From assembly GCA_003427395.1 (NCBI GenBank), contig BFEA01001064.1, forward strand, positions 182,212 through 216,168: a stretch of DNA of 33,957 bases. The letters are read 5' to 3'. Under the pieces are notes generated by a model, which saw nothing but the letters and a program-made list of their open reading frames with translations, ran no database searches and was not told the origin of the DNA. A program made the translations under genes and the position numbers. How positions within the stretch are numbered: position 1 is the first letter of the stretch; each line of letters begins with the position of its first letter. Below, in pieces: positions 1-9,364 of this stretch. Origin of the DNA: Chara braunii. Taxonomy: Eukaryota > Streptophyta > Charophyceae > Charales > Characeae.

Positions 1-39
<39 letters not shown>
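1..39. repeat. (CT)n microsatellite at window start
   Basis: Uninterrupted CT dinucleotides fill the first 39 bases. The sequence that follows differs from the sequence bordering the CT tracts of element B's LTRs, so this is probably a separate microsatellite. A CT tract at both ends of the window suggests that contig breaks fall in such tracts. Confidence 0.95.
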
Positions 40-42
<3 letters not shown>

Positions 43-968
43 AACAGCCAGGAGCGGCGGGCGCCACGTCGAAACGGCCACTTTGAAATTGCTCGGGCCT
101 GTGAGAAACCCGCCACCTCAAAAACCTGCAGTGTCTTGTGTCTGGACCTCTAGGCCATGTCCGGTGGGGTGAAAGGACACTTAAAAATCACCCTGTTATT
201 TTTTGAGGGGCGGCTAGGACCCGGCAAACGTCCTGGGCCGCCCCCGCCCCATTTTTTTTTTTGATTTTTGCGCCAGGGGCCTCCATCCAGACATGGGGAC
301 CGGACACCAGACACCGGACACCGGACTGTCTGGAACCCGGTCCGGACGTCCGGGCGGTTACCATGGTTAACTCATTACTCTCTCTCCTTTCCCAGTTCTG
401 CCGTGAGAAGTTGGGTCCAGCTTTTCCTCTCGGTGGTCCCTTGCATGATTCGTCCTTGACCTCGTCGCCTCTCTTGTCTCTTCCTCTTTTCTCAATAGCC
501 CTGCCTTTGTCTCTTTTTTGGCCCTTCACTTTGTCTCAGCCCTTCTGCTTGTATTACTTGCTCCTGGAAGAACGATCAATGTCTTGCTTGTTTTTTCGTC
601 CACGGACCTTTCTCCTTTTTGGGAAGGATAATCGTCCGATCTTTCACCCTCCTTCAAGATTCTTGTTTTTACCTTCTTTTAGCTCCGGCGTACTGTTCCC
701 CTTCTCTCCTTTCTCCTGTTTGTACTCTTCATGCTTCTTCCTCTCCACCTCCCCCTCTCACCTCGTTCTGTCTCTTTCTGGGTTTGGGGGTGGCCACGCC
801 CGAGGGCATGGTGTGATGTGGCTGTCTCGGCTTTTGCCCCCAACTCTCTTTCCTGCCTCACGCAGCGAGTTCGGAATTGGGAGGTGCACGCGTGTTCGCA
901 AACGCGGGGCTGAGTGTTCGCTCGTGTAAGGATCGTCCGAAAATTGGAGGGTCACGGGCGAGCACGAT
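40..968. other. Pyrimidine-rich non-coding stretch
   Basis: The region is CT-rich on the plus strand and holds open frames (the longest about 222 codons, 261-929) whose translation is mostly Leu, Ser, Phe and Pro, as expected by chance in CT-rich DNA. Around 298-345 there are short degenerate repeats of the type CCGGACAC. I see no protein family signature and no RNA gene. Confidence 0.5.
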
Positions 969-976
969 TATATAAA
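969..976 (+). promoter_or_regulatory. Candidate TATA box
   Basis: TATATAAA lies downstream of a CpG-rich patch (about 880-960). About 130 nt further on is a strong 5' splice-site match, AG|GTAAGT, with the intron starting at 1107. This could be the promoter and untranslated first exon of a plus-strand gene, possibly the one whose last exons lie at 8953-10192, but nothing in the sequence links them. It may also be chance. Confidence 0.2.
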
Positions 977-1349
977 CTTGTATTTGATTGTTTTTGGTAA
1001 ATGTGTTTTTGGTTTTGTGGGCCGATGCGGAAGGCTCTCCAGGGTTTTTCGGACCTTTGAGAGGGTCGAGTCGGTGCCTTCTTGCTGGAGTAGTCTTTTG
1101 TCTTAGGTAAGTTGCCTTCTGCCCTCCATCCCCTTATGGTTTGAAATATATATGCATACATATGTATATGTAGTATGTACAAGTGTGCCGCTTTGGCGGC
1201 AGACGGGTGTGTGGGCACTTGGCGCTGAACCACACAAACATGGTCAACCTTGCATCTTCTATTATATTGCCTATCTATACGTTTTCGTTATGGATGGCTT
1301 GTGATGATTTGTGAAGGGAATTAGAGAGAGAATCTGGGGTCTTTTAAAA

Positions 1350-1399
1350 CAACACACACACACACACATGCACACGCACACACGCACACACGCACACAG
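1350..1399. repeat. (CA)n microsatellite, interrupted
   Basis: A run of CA dinucleotides broken by TG and CG steps (ACACATGCACACGCACAC style). It is low complexity, so reading frames across it are not genes. Confidence 0.9.
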
Positions 1400-1605
1400 C
1401 CAGGAATAGTACATATCGAGACTGATGCCCACAGTGTGGCGATGATTTCTTTAGTGCTTCAGGTCTGCGGGTGCACCAGACACAAGGTGCAGCTACCTGT
1501 GCAGCATTTGTGCGGCTGATCAGCTTCCGCTTCCTGCATCTGACCCACCCAATTCTCATCCACATAGCATTGTTTCTTCCCCCGCCTGTTACATGCTGCC
1601 CCTGC

Positions 1606-1800
1606 AAACAAGGGCCATTTTCAGGCCCTGCGTCGTTTCAGCCCGAAAGCCTGAAAACAAGGGCCTATAGGCCCTGTGTCGTTTAAGCCTGCAAGCCTGA
1701 AAACAAGGGCCTACAGGCCCTGTGTCATTTCAGCCTAAAAAAAGCCCTCCAGGCCCTGAGTCTTTTCAGCTTGAAACGGAGGGCCATTTTCAGGCCCTCA
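1606..1800. repeat. Degenerate ~48-bp tandem array rich in GGCC palindromes
   Basis: Four to five imperfect copies of a unit containing AAGGGCC, AGGCCCTG, a TGTCGTTT-like segment and AGCCTGAAA. Several copies have a palindromic core such as GGCCTATAGGCC or GGCCTACAGGCC. The copies are diverged and the array ends at GGCCCTCATAAG. It is satellite-like, with no coding potential. Confidence 0.7.
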
Positions 1801-2100
1801 TAAGATCGACCTGCCCTGAAACGGTGTATTTTCCACCGTCAAGATCTTGATCTTGACGACGCTAACTTGCTTGCACATTCCTTCCTTTTGCTGGCTCATG
1901 GTCCCCTTGGGACAACTCAAGTCCCCGCCCCTCTCTCATGCTTGTCCCATTTTCTAGTCCCGGCGGTGGTCCCGTCGGTACATGTCCCAATTTTCAACTA
2001 TTTTTATTTGGGCCCATCTAGTCCCCGACATCATTCCTGGTGGTGTCCCATTTTTAATTTAGGACTTCCTTGTCCTTGACAGCCCCAACTTCTTCTTATG
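1800..2100. repeat. Dispersed repeat, copy 1 (related to ~4070-4400)
   Basis: This stretch shares words and their order with 4070-4400: a GATCTTGATCTTGACGAC-like block, a GGGACA block, a CAAGTCCCCGCC-like block, then repeated GTCCC words. Both copies are diverged. The shared parent sequence is unknown. It may be part of an older element whose reading frames have decayed. Confidence 0.4.
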
Positions 2101-2441
2101 GGTGCAAGGAAAATGAGCGATATTGAATTTTAGAAATCAAACAGCATAATACACATGAGAGCAGATAGTCGTGACCTCGAACCAATAGCAGAATTGCATC
2201 ACGAGTTCCACCAAATAAGAGCATAACAAAAACTCATAATTGACAATGCTGAAATAGTTTCATCATCATCAACGAAGAACCAATGTCGATATCCTATCTG
2301 GCGCTCGGAGCCCAGACTACAGATGGTAGATCCTATCTAGCCTATGTACAATGCCGCTGATGACGTCAACAGTTCCCCGAAGTACGAGCAGAACTCGGCC
2401 AATGTCGTTCGCCTTAAGTACCAAGTATGTCTCTCGCCTTA
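2100..2441. other. Non-coding stretch, nothing recognised
   Basis: About 340 bp of mixed composition with no long frame, repeat or RNA-like structure that I could recognise. Confidence 0.4.
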
Positions 2442-2544
2442 CTCATAACCTCGATCCCCAACTCACAAATGCCGCATGCACCCAAAGACCACCTCATAAC
2501 CTCGATCCCCAACTCACAAATGCCGCATGCACCCAAAGACCACC
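2442..2544. repeat. 51-bp perfect tandem duplication
   Basis: Unit 2442-2492 is repeated directly at 2493-2543 without an observed mismatch. The unit contains CATAACCTCGATCCCCAAC and ATGCCGCATGCACCC. Because 51 is divisible by three, frames pass through both copies, giving a repeated 17-residue peptide on each strand. No gene can be supported from this. Confidence 0.9.
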
Positions 2545-3210
2545 ATGAGCCCCATCCAACATACAGCAGCGCAACTCTCCTTCCATCTCGCCCATAAGCG
2601 GGTGAGCGCTGACCAGTGTTAGCGTAGCAGTGCTTGCGCAACATGCAGCCAGTGCTCGAATGTCGAATCTGTCGGCAGACACTTTCCTAAATGGAAATGG
2701 CCTGCCTGCCTTGCGTGCATCTTGGCTGCGCTGGGCCCCTGCCCAGAAGCTTCCGGTAGGCCCAGAGAGGCTGAGCCTCAGTCAAAATGAATTAGTCCCT
2801 GGGCCTGTGGTGGTTGCCAGTGTCCAACTGCTCGTGGCCTGTGTTAGGTCCATGATGCGAATCTAGCCCAGAGCCTGCCTCGGTTACATTCAAAAGAGGC
2901 AGCCTGGGCATGAGTGCTCTTAACCAACTGGCACTGCGCGACTGCCTGGATTTACCTAGTTGCGTGGTGACCCCAAAATAGCCCTATAGGCCCTGGGTCG
3001 AGCTTGCCTTCACTTAGGGCGGCCGATTGTACAAAAAATAGGGCCCAGTAGGGCAGATCGAGGCCTTGAGTCTCGCATGGGTCTTAAGTGCCGCGAGATT
3101 CACCATCCCGCGCCCCCTATTTACCGTTTTTATTTGCCCAAGCCAAGGACACTCCTTTCTAGTGTCTTGGGCGAGCCAAGGCCCTTTTCTTTTGGCCTAG
3201 GCACCCCCAT
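2545..3210. other. Non-coding stretch, nothing recognised
   Basis: No open frame with family resemblance. GGCCC-type words (for example CTATAGGCCCTGGG near 2983) echo the array at 1606-1800 but are scattered. Confidence 0.4.
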
Positions 3211-3234
3211 GCAGTCCACTATTTCTCGGACTGC
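3211..3234. repeat. Short hairpin repeat, copy 1
   Basis: GCAGTCC and GGACTGC form a perfect 7-bp stem around a 10-nt loop (ACTATTTCTC). The same stem, loop length and nearly the same loop recur at 3819-3842, and a degenerate version occurs near 3373-3396. The flanks are also similar (CCATG or AAGGT before, a CC-rich segment after), so the hairpin is part of a larger dispersed unit. Confidence 0.65.
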
Positions 3235-3372
3235 CATAATGGCCTTTCCCGTAGCCTCATGGCCCCACAACATGCCTCAAACTGAAACAAAATGTAACAG
3301 CCAACTTCCAAGTGCATCCGAACTCAATATTGGCTCCGGATGTACCTAGAACATGTGTTTCCCTTCCCCCAT

Positions 3373-3396
3373 GCAATCCGTTGCATCTCGGTTGCA
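3373..3396. repeat. Short hairpin repeat, degenerate copy
   Basis: GCAATCC, a 10-nt loop and CGGTTGC: same spacing as the two good copies, but the stem is imperfect. It is preceded by CCATG as in copy 1. Confidence 0.4.
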
Positions 3397-3524
3397 TCGG
3401 GCCTTTATTTTTCTTCATTTTCTCTGCAAATTCAAAAGAAAATCAAGATACTTTGCAACCGCCATATCCCAAGATGTATCTGGTCACGGATGTATCTCCC
3501 CAAGTGGTCGTTTTTTACCGTTAA

Positions 3525-3585
3525 GGGCTCTTTTTTTTTTTCTTTTTTTTTCTCTTTTCTTTTCTTTTCTTTTCCCTCCATTTTC
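3525..3585. repeat. Poly-pyrimidine (T/C) tract
   Basis: Long T-runs broken by single C residues, low complexity. Plus-strand frames here are rich in Phe and Ser and are not considered genes. Confidence 0.8.
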
Positions 3586-3588
3586 GGA

Positions 3589-3660
3589 CAGTAGGGACCT
3601 GCCAGTCCCTACTTGTGTCAGTCCCTACTTGTGTCAGTCCCTACTTGTGCCAGTCCCTAC
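3589..3660. repeat. 16-bp tandem array with inverted entry
   Basis: CAGTCCCTACTTGTGT is repeated at 3603, 3619 and 3635 (the last with one change) and a partial fourth copy starts at 3651. Just before it, AGTAGGGAC at 3590-3598 is the inverse of GTCCCTACT at 3605-3613, so the array begins with a 9-bp stem. Confidence 0.85.
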
Positions 3661-3818
3661 TGACGGCCAACTAACTCACTCCCTCTTACTCCTCTTGTCC
3701 TATTTCCCACCTTTTTCTTTTTTCTTTCTTTCTTTTTCTAGCATGTCAAGCGTCAACTAGCCGTTAAGGCCTTTTCTAGACCCTTCCTCTTAGTTTTAGC
3801 CCTTCCTATGCCCAAGGT

Positions 3819-3842
3819 GCAGTCCGTTATTTCTCGGACTGC
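3819..3842. repeat. Short hairpin repeat, copy 2
   Basis: GCAGTCC, a 10-nt loop (GTTATTTCTC) and GGACTGC. The stem is identical and the loop differs by two bases from the copy at 3211-3234. Confidence 0.65.
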
Positions 3843-4069
3843 AATCGAGGCTTCCTCATTCCCATGGGAGCCTCCTTTTGCCTCTCTCGCCTTCAAATTG
3901 TGGCCCCTTTTGCTCCGATTTTATCCCGGAAGCCTATTTTTCACACGGAGCCTCTCTAGGCTCCATTTTTCTCAAAGTGGCTAATCCGAGATATTTAGGA
4001 TTGCTGCCATGCATCTTCCCTCACTTTTTCTTTGCTTTTTTTTCACTTTTGACCCTCTCTTTTGCCTCC

Positions 4070-4400
4070 ACTAGTGCTTGCACTAGTGGTGCTAATATTC
4101 TTGGTCGTCTAGATCTTAATCTTGACGACACACCTCGCTTTGGCATATTTTCCTCATGGTCCTCCGCAACTTTTCTTGGGACATCACATGTCCCCGCCAT
4201 TTGTTCCGCGCTAGTCCTCGTCACTTGTCCCGCCGATGGTTCCGCCGGCACTTATCCCGCCAGTGGTCCCACTGACACTTATCCCGCTGGTGGTCTTCCC
4301 GGTACTTGGCCCAAAATGCCATTATTTTTACTTAATCCTATATGGTCCCCGACACTTTTCCTCGCGGTGTCCGGGTTTCTCTTGGAGTTTTCCGCCCCAT
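4070..4400. repeat. Dispersed repeat, copy 2, with internal 27-bp tandem array
   Basis: Related in word order to 1800-2100 (see that entry). It contains a 27-bp tandem repeat: units 4223-4249, 4250-4276 and 4277-4303 each start ACTT(G/A)TCCCGC, with the next ACTTGGC at 4304. Frames on both strands stay open across it (27 is divisible by three) and give Pro/Gly-rich 9-residue repeats. I do not recognise a protein, so it is described as a repeat. Confidence 0.6.
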
Positions 4401-5600
4401 GGCCGCCTCATTTCTAGTTTTCTTTCCATGTCTCACGCGCGCCGGTCTTTCCGGCCGCGACCTTTCACTTGGCTCATGGCCCTTTGGCTCTTCGTATGCC
4501 GCACTCCGGTGGCCCTCTTGGCCCCATGCTGCGTTCTTAGGTGTCGGTGCCCCAAAACTATTTTCTCGACTTCCTTGACTCCTTTCTTCCTGCGGCGCGC
4601 AACCCAGGTCATTATTTTTCCCAGCGGTCCTTCTTCTTTCGGAAGAAGAGCCGCCTTACTATTCTCTTTTGGCCCTTCACCGCTTGCTATCCTACTAGTC
4701 TCTTCTTGGTCCCGTGGTTCTGGGGGCCCATGGCATTCTCTAGGCCCCTAGGCGTCGATACTTATGCCTTAGCCTTCCATCCTTCCTATCTCTCTTGCCT
4801 CCGGTTTTCTCTGTTGTGCACAATTTTGTCGTATACCATCTCTCAAGTAGTCAGGACTTGTTTCGGGACCCACCGGTCCCGACAACGTTCACCATGCCAG
4901 TCCACTGGGAGTAAAGCACGCATGCTTTGCTGCTAAGTCCTTTCGTCTGCTTTGATGCGCTGTAGAAGTTGTGTCGGGAAGACCAGCCCTATGGGGGAGA
5001 GACGAGTACCGGGCCATCTATAAAGAGACTCCGGCGGGGATACACAACTCCCACTGTATGCGAGTATAAAAATAGTACAGACGGGGCTGGACGGTCTTGC
5101 ATTGACTTGGGGCACAAGGGTGGGCCGATTGCACACCTTTAGACACGCTGCTCAACCGGAGCTTTCGGGATGTCGACATTAAGTGACAACTCAAGAAAGA
5201 TTGAGGGGGAGGGTGGATTCCAGTTAACTGCTCGATTGTCAATTATTGTTTCATTTCGGTTTAGCTTGCATTCCAGCAAATGATTTTGTTTTTATTTCTG
5301 ATTAGTTAGTTGTTACGGAGATGGCTGACGATTGACAAACTGTTGCAGGTATAGTAATTATTCTTTGCTGCATTGCAATCTGTTTTAGACTAGTCAAAAT
5401 AGGAGTACCATTGTTTGTAGGGGTTTGAGCTTCTCTATTGTTACGGCTTGACTACTTCCTGACATATCTGGATAATTATTTTATTTTATTTTATTTTGAG
5501 AACTGGTTGGATGTCACGCGGCAGTAGGTCCCGGAGAGGACAATAATGCAGATCGCATGCTATGCAGAGCTCATGAGTGAAGATGACAGTTGAGGTTGAG
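4400..5600. other. Non-coding stretch upstream of element C
   Basis: No recognisable gene. It may include the lost 5' LTR and leader of element C (the AT-rich part 5230-5500 is leader-like), but I could not find a second LTR copy, a convincing primer binding site or TG...CA ends, so no boundary is called. Confidence 0.3.
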
Positions 5601-5640
5601 AGACTAGACTAGGACGATAGGAGGCTTACCCGTAGACAAA

Positions 5641-5880
5641 CACTTAGTCAGCTGACCACTTTCTTGATGCTAGAACCCGGAGAGGAAAGGAGACTGCGTA
5701 AAGAAGTTTAGAGGAGATGTTTCTAGAGAGCACATGCGGCAGTAGCTGAGAGGAGACAGACACTTAGTAGGCCGACTACTTTCTTGGTGTTAGAACCAGG
5801 AGAGGAAAGGAGACTACGTAGAAAAGCTGAGAGGAGGAGAGATTTGCAAAGAGCACATGCAGCAGCGGCCAACACAGCAA
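5641..5880 (+). repeat. 120-bp tandem duplication in element C gag
   Basis: CACTTAGT at 5641 recurs at 5761, and the following 60 bases align without gaps (AGAACC(C/A)GGAGAGGAAAGG, AGACT(G/A)CGTA). The later parts align with a small indel. The unit encodes the Arg/Glu-rich start of Gag. Confidence 0.8.
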
Positions 5881-7680
5881 GAGCATTAGCAGCTGCGGTT
5901 GCAGCACACACTAGAGTTGAACTAGAGGCGGCAATGGCTACCTCCTCTGCAATGTCCCAAGCCTCTTTGCAGTACTCTTCGTCAGGTGTAAGTCGGGTTA
6001 TGTCGCAGCCTTTCGTCAATCAGTTTTCTGGCTCGCAGGTCATCCAGAAGCAACCCATGTCAGATGAGGATTATGAGATGCAGTAAACGAATGCGCTTCA
6101 CGCTGAGCTACAACACCATTTACAGGGGGTAGAGGACAGGTGAGAGAGAGCTAGAATTAGAAAAGCTAGGCTAAGGTTAGGGTCAACAGGTAGACAGATT
6201 AAAAGCTAGGGATGAGTCAACACTTGATCCAACTATTAGGTCTTCTCGTTCCAGCCTTTTAAGTGTGGCCGAAGTACAGGCTGTGCAACAGGAATGGTCG
6301 GCTGCTCTGATAGCTGGCCAGAACCAGATTCTGGCTGCGGTATGTGCGGCTAGACCTATGGCGAGGCCACCAGAACCTATTGTAGATCTCCCTACGGTTG
6401 GAGGTTCATCTGACACTGCCGTCGATGAGAAGCCCCTTTGTCCCTTGGTTCGACATCAGTCCACTAGGCTGTATATTAGCAGGTGTTAGGGGGCAGGCTC
6501 CACGACAATCTTCTTCAGTCCCCCGTGGCTGCAGCTACAGGGCAGTCGTACGTCCAACAGCCCTTGCAATAGGTTTTGCAGCAGCAGCAAGTACAGTCGC
6601 CGCCGCAACAACCTATCCCAGCGGTGTCCCAATTGGTGCAGCAGGCACAGGGTCCGGGATGATGAGTGCAATGGGTGCCCAAGATACCACTGTTAACTCT
6701 TGAACCTTTTTCAGGGGACAAGAAAAAGGAGGAGGATGTTAATACTTTGGTTAGAAAATTGCCCACTTACGTGAGGCACACACAAGCTCACAGGGCCCGA
6801 GGAGGAGGTCAGTGCCGTTGCATCCTTTCTAGAAGGATCAACGACAAGATGGTCAGACGGGTTAGTACAACAACACGATTTCGGTCAGGACTTTGAATGC
6901 CTGGGCGCAGGCGCAGACTTTGGAGGAGTTCGTACGGTTCGTTTACAACATCTGGCATGACCCTCGGGGGGCACAAAAGGCTACCGACTCGCTGGCAGGC
7001 CTGGCATCTAGGAAATATCGGTCTGTCCGCGAGGTAACGGACATGATAGAACTCTTGATTGTTGTCCCAAGCGTGCAGTATGATCCGTAGGTTCTCATGA
7101 CAACTTATCTGCGATGTCTTCCTATAGACGCCAAGAATAAGTTGGCCGATGAGGCCTCCATAGATGTACATGACTTTTCTTCGTTCAGTAAGAAGCATGG
7201 AGGCCCGACTCGGGGAGTGCGCAACAGTCATTGACGTCTAGGGGGGAAAAGAAGATCCCACGGGATTGGAAGAAGACGGGCAGTCTCATGTTTGTTGGCC
7301 ATGATGGCAGCATCATTGAGAGTGAAGACTTCTCTAATCTCGGGGAATATACAGAGGTAGACGAGGAATCAGAGACTTCAGAGGGTGGAGTAGTAGCCCC
7401 CATAAAGGAAAGGCTAAGGGGGTCGGGAAACAGAAGGGCAGTCGGCCCAAGGGTCAAGTGGAACAAGGTCTGCCCATATGGGTGAAAGTAGGATTAGAGT
7501 ATGATGTGCGGTGTGACCTCGTTGCTTGAGGCACTTGTCTGAACTGTGGCCAGTACAGGCAGACAGTGAGCCGTTGCAGAAGTAAGCGAGTTACAACGAA
7601 GGTAGCATCCTTAATCGTGGTTGTGGGACCTTCTACCTCGGGTGGTGCCTCTGCGAGCACTTCCCAAGGAAACACATAGG
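5784..7680 (+). pseudogene. Element C gag pseudogene
   Basis: The fragments read as a Gag. An Arg/Glu/Ala-rich, probably coiled-coil N-terminal part (5784-6086) is followed by a Gln/Ala-rich segment (6265-6420). A capsid-like part around 6893-7230 contains ...LASRKYRSVREV. A nucleocapsid remnant lies at 7536-7577. The zinc knuckle there should be CX2CX4HX4C but reads CLNCGQYRQTVSRC: the histidine is replaced by glutamine (codon 7560-7562). Stops and frameshifts separate the fragments, so no full Gag can be made. The assignment rests on order, the knuckle spacing and the downstream protease and RT, and not on a database match. Confidence 0.6.
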
Positions 7681-7879
7681 GCCAGTAGGAGTTATAGCTG
7701 CTCCTACCCATGCTGAAGTGGTGGTCTCTCCCTCTTCACTTCAGATGTTGGTCGAAGCCATTGACCCCCATTTCGTCCCACAAACAGATACGGACCAGTC
7801 GATGCTCTATTCAATGAATGTTTCTTAGTTCTTACAGGAGTAAGAATAGTTATGTAAGGACCCCAGAGACTCCTGGACG

Positions 7880-8347
7880 ATGTTGACCAAAGGTTGTAGA
7901 GGTGAATATTTTGTGGTAGAAGGCGATGTAAGTGGTCGAAAAGAGGGTGTCTTCACCGACATAGGCTCTACACTGAATTTCATCAATTGTGCTCGTGTGG
8001 AAAGGCTGCACTTAGGGGACCAAGTGCAGCGACTTAGCAGATCTGTAGCATCTACCTTGGCCAACAAGCACTCCATGGTAGTGAGAGACTATGTCAAGGA
8101 TGTAATTTATACCTTCTCCTATGGGGAAGGGGAACTGAGACATAAAATTTTGTTACTGGTTAGCGATGAGCTTCCCTTCGATATGCTGCTAGGTATGTAC
8201 TACGTCGAGGTTGCAAAGCCTCAGTTTGATTGGGATAGGAAGTTGATGATGTACAAGTTGCCAAATGGGAGGACTGTCACACTACATAAGTACAAAGCAA
8301 GCAGGCTAGTCCAGTCTTATGTTTACCTGTGCACTAACTTTCTATAA
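7880..8347 (+). pseudogene. Element C retropepsin (aspartic protease) remnant
   Basis: A 155-codon frame resembles the gypsy protease domain. FTDIGSTLNFIN (active-site codons 7958-7966) corresponds to the usual D-S/T-G-S/A loop with isoleucine in place of Ser/Thr. LPFDMLLGMYYVEVAKPQFDW corresponds to the second conserved region, usually (F/V)D-(I/L)-IL-G-M-x-W, followed by the typical pre-RT strand. In the family this enzyme cleaves the Gag-Pol polyprotein. The altered D-x-G and the isolation of the frame between stops indicate that it is inactive. Confidence 0.6.
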
Positions 8348-8556
8348 TTATTACAAGCAGAATCACGAGGAAGGCGTGTATCTAGTCTTTGTCTCTGAGA
8401 AAGGGGACGTCGTAAAACAGCCCCAGAGATAGAAGCAGTCGTCGCACAATATCCATAATTTTTTGAGAAGCCTCGGGGCTGTGTCGAGAGAGAAGTAGTT
8501 AATGCATTTGAAGTCATTCCATGTAGCAAGGTACCTATAGAGGGCGGATATATAGG

Positions 8557-8932
8557 ATGTCTCCTATGGAGTTAGATGAGCCTCACCGACAACTCAAGGA
8601 GCTCACAAAGAAAGGTTGGATCCTGCCTAGTACGTCCCCCTACGGTGCGCCAGTACAGTTTGTTCCCAAGAAAAGGGGGACCTTGAGAATGTGCATTGAT
8701 TATAGGGGCCTCAATGCCATCACAGTTAAGAACGTCGAGCCCCTACCCCGCATTCGACGACCTCTTAGATAGGTTGCAGGGATGTCAGTACTTCAGTAAG
8801 ATAGATCTAAAGTTCAGATACCATCAGATTGCCATAAGGCCTGATGATCGACACAAAACTGCTTTTCAGACCAGGTACGGTCTGTACGAGTTTATGCTTA
8901 TACCTTTCGGTCTTTGCAATGCTACTCATCCC
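8557..8932 (+). pseudogene. Element C reverse transcriptase, 5' part only
   Basis: The N-terminal RT region is clear: ...[22 protein letters not shown] followed by [11 protein letters not shown]. After a frameshift near 8750 come [22 protein letters not shown] (normally SKIDLKSGYHQI) and [21 protein letters not shown]. The expected thumb, YLDD catalytic motif, RNase H and integrase are absent: homology stops near 8932. This is a truncation and a frameshift together, so the fragment cannot work. Start given at the first in-frame Met. Confidence 0.8.
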
Positions 8933-8952
8933 TTGAACCCTTGCCCTGTCAG

Positions 8953-9092
8953 CACAAGGAAACAAGGCAGCAAAGGGGGGTAATGCTTACCGCATAACAT
9001 ATTCAATCAGAGATTGCAAAGCCCTGCCAAGATATCCAGTGCCCCAGGACTTTGAGACACATCATTCTGACCACAACGGACAGAACCAGAAG
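8953..9092 (+). CDS. Probable penultimate exon of an unrecognised host gene
   Basis: A pyrimidine-rich acceptor (CCCTTGCCCTGTCAG) ends at 8952 and a donor (AAG|GTAACT) begins at 9093. Between them one frame is open for 46 codons, reading ...[18 protein letters not shown], then [14 protein letters not shown] and a His/Asn/Gln-rich end. In the same frame a TGA lies just upstream of the acceptor, which supports an exon edge rather than an upstream start. The exon joins in phase 0 to the block at 9365. I do not recognise the protein. It could also be a chance alignment of splice-like sites, and earlier exons were not found. Confidence 0.4.
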
Positions 9093-9364
9093 GTAACTAA
9101 AACAGGGAAAAAAAGAAAAAGAACCAGAAGCTGCAGCTCTTCGATGAACAACTTTTGGACAAAAAGTCGAAAAGTGAAAGCTGTGAATGAGTTGTGATGG
9201 AGAAGATTGTCTTTGATTGTTGATTTAGTCTTCCCATCAGACAGGAAGGGAAAAAAAAGAAGAGATTGTATGAAATCTGAGCAGTTACGCTCATTTTCTC
9301 TTTTCTGAAAGGACTGAAACTGACAACTCATATTTCTCCCTGTCAAAGTTTTTTTGACCATCAG

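Larger units (their letters stand above)
5600..8932 (+). mobile_element. Element C: degenerate, truncated Ty3/gypsy fragment
   Basis: Gag, retropepsin and the first part of reverse transcriptase follow in the normal gypsy order on the plus strand. Frames are broken by stops and shifts throughout gag. RT ends abruptly near 8932, just after the FGLCNA motif. There is no RNase H, no integrase and no identifiable LTR at either side. The left boundary is approximate. A splice-acceptor-like tract starts within 10 bases of the break, so the fragment may lie in an intron of the host gene at 8953-10192. Confidence 0.75.

Noticed and set aside
261-929. 222-codon frame in the CT-rich start of the window
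   Set aside because: The translation is dominated by Leu, Ser, Phe and Pro, has no domain, and overlapping frames in the same composition are also open. It is explained by base composition.
1606-1800. Possible CRISPR-like array
   Set aside because: Repeats are diverged and contiguous without unique spacers, in a eukaryotic context.
3878-4936. Several overlapping 130-180-codon frames between 3.9 and 4.9 kb
   Set aside because: They overlap in different frames, include tandem repeat sequence and T-rich tracts, and show no family motif.
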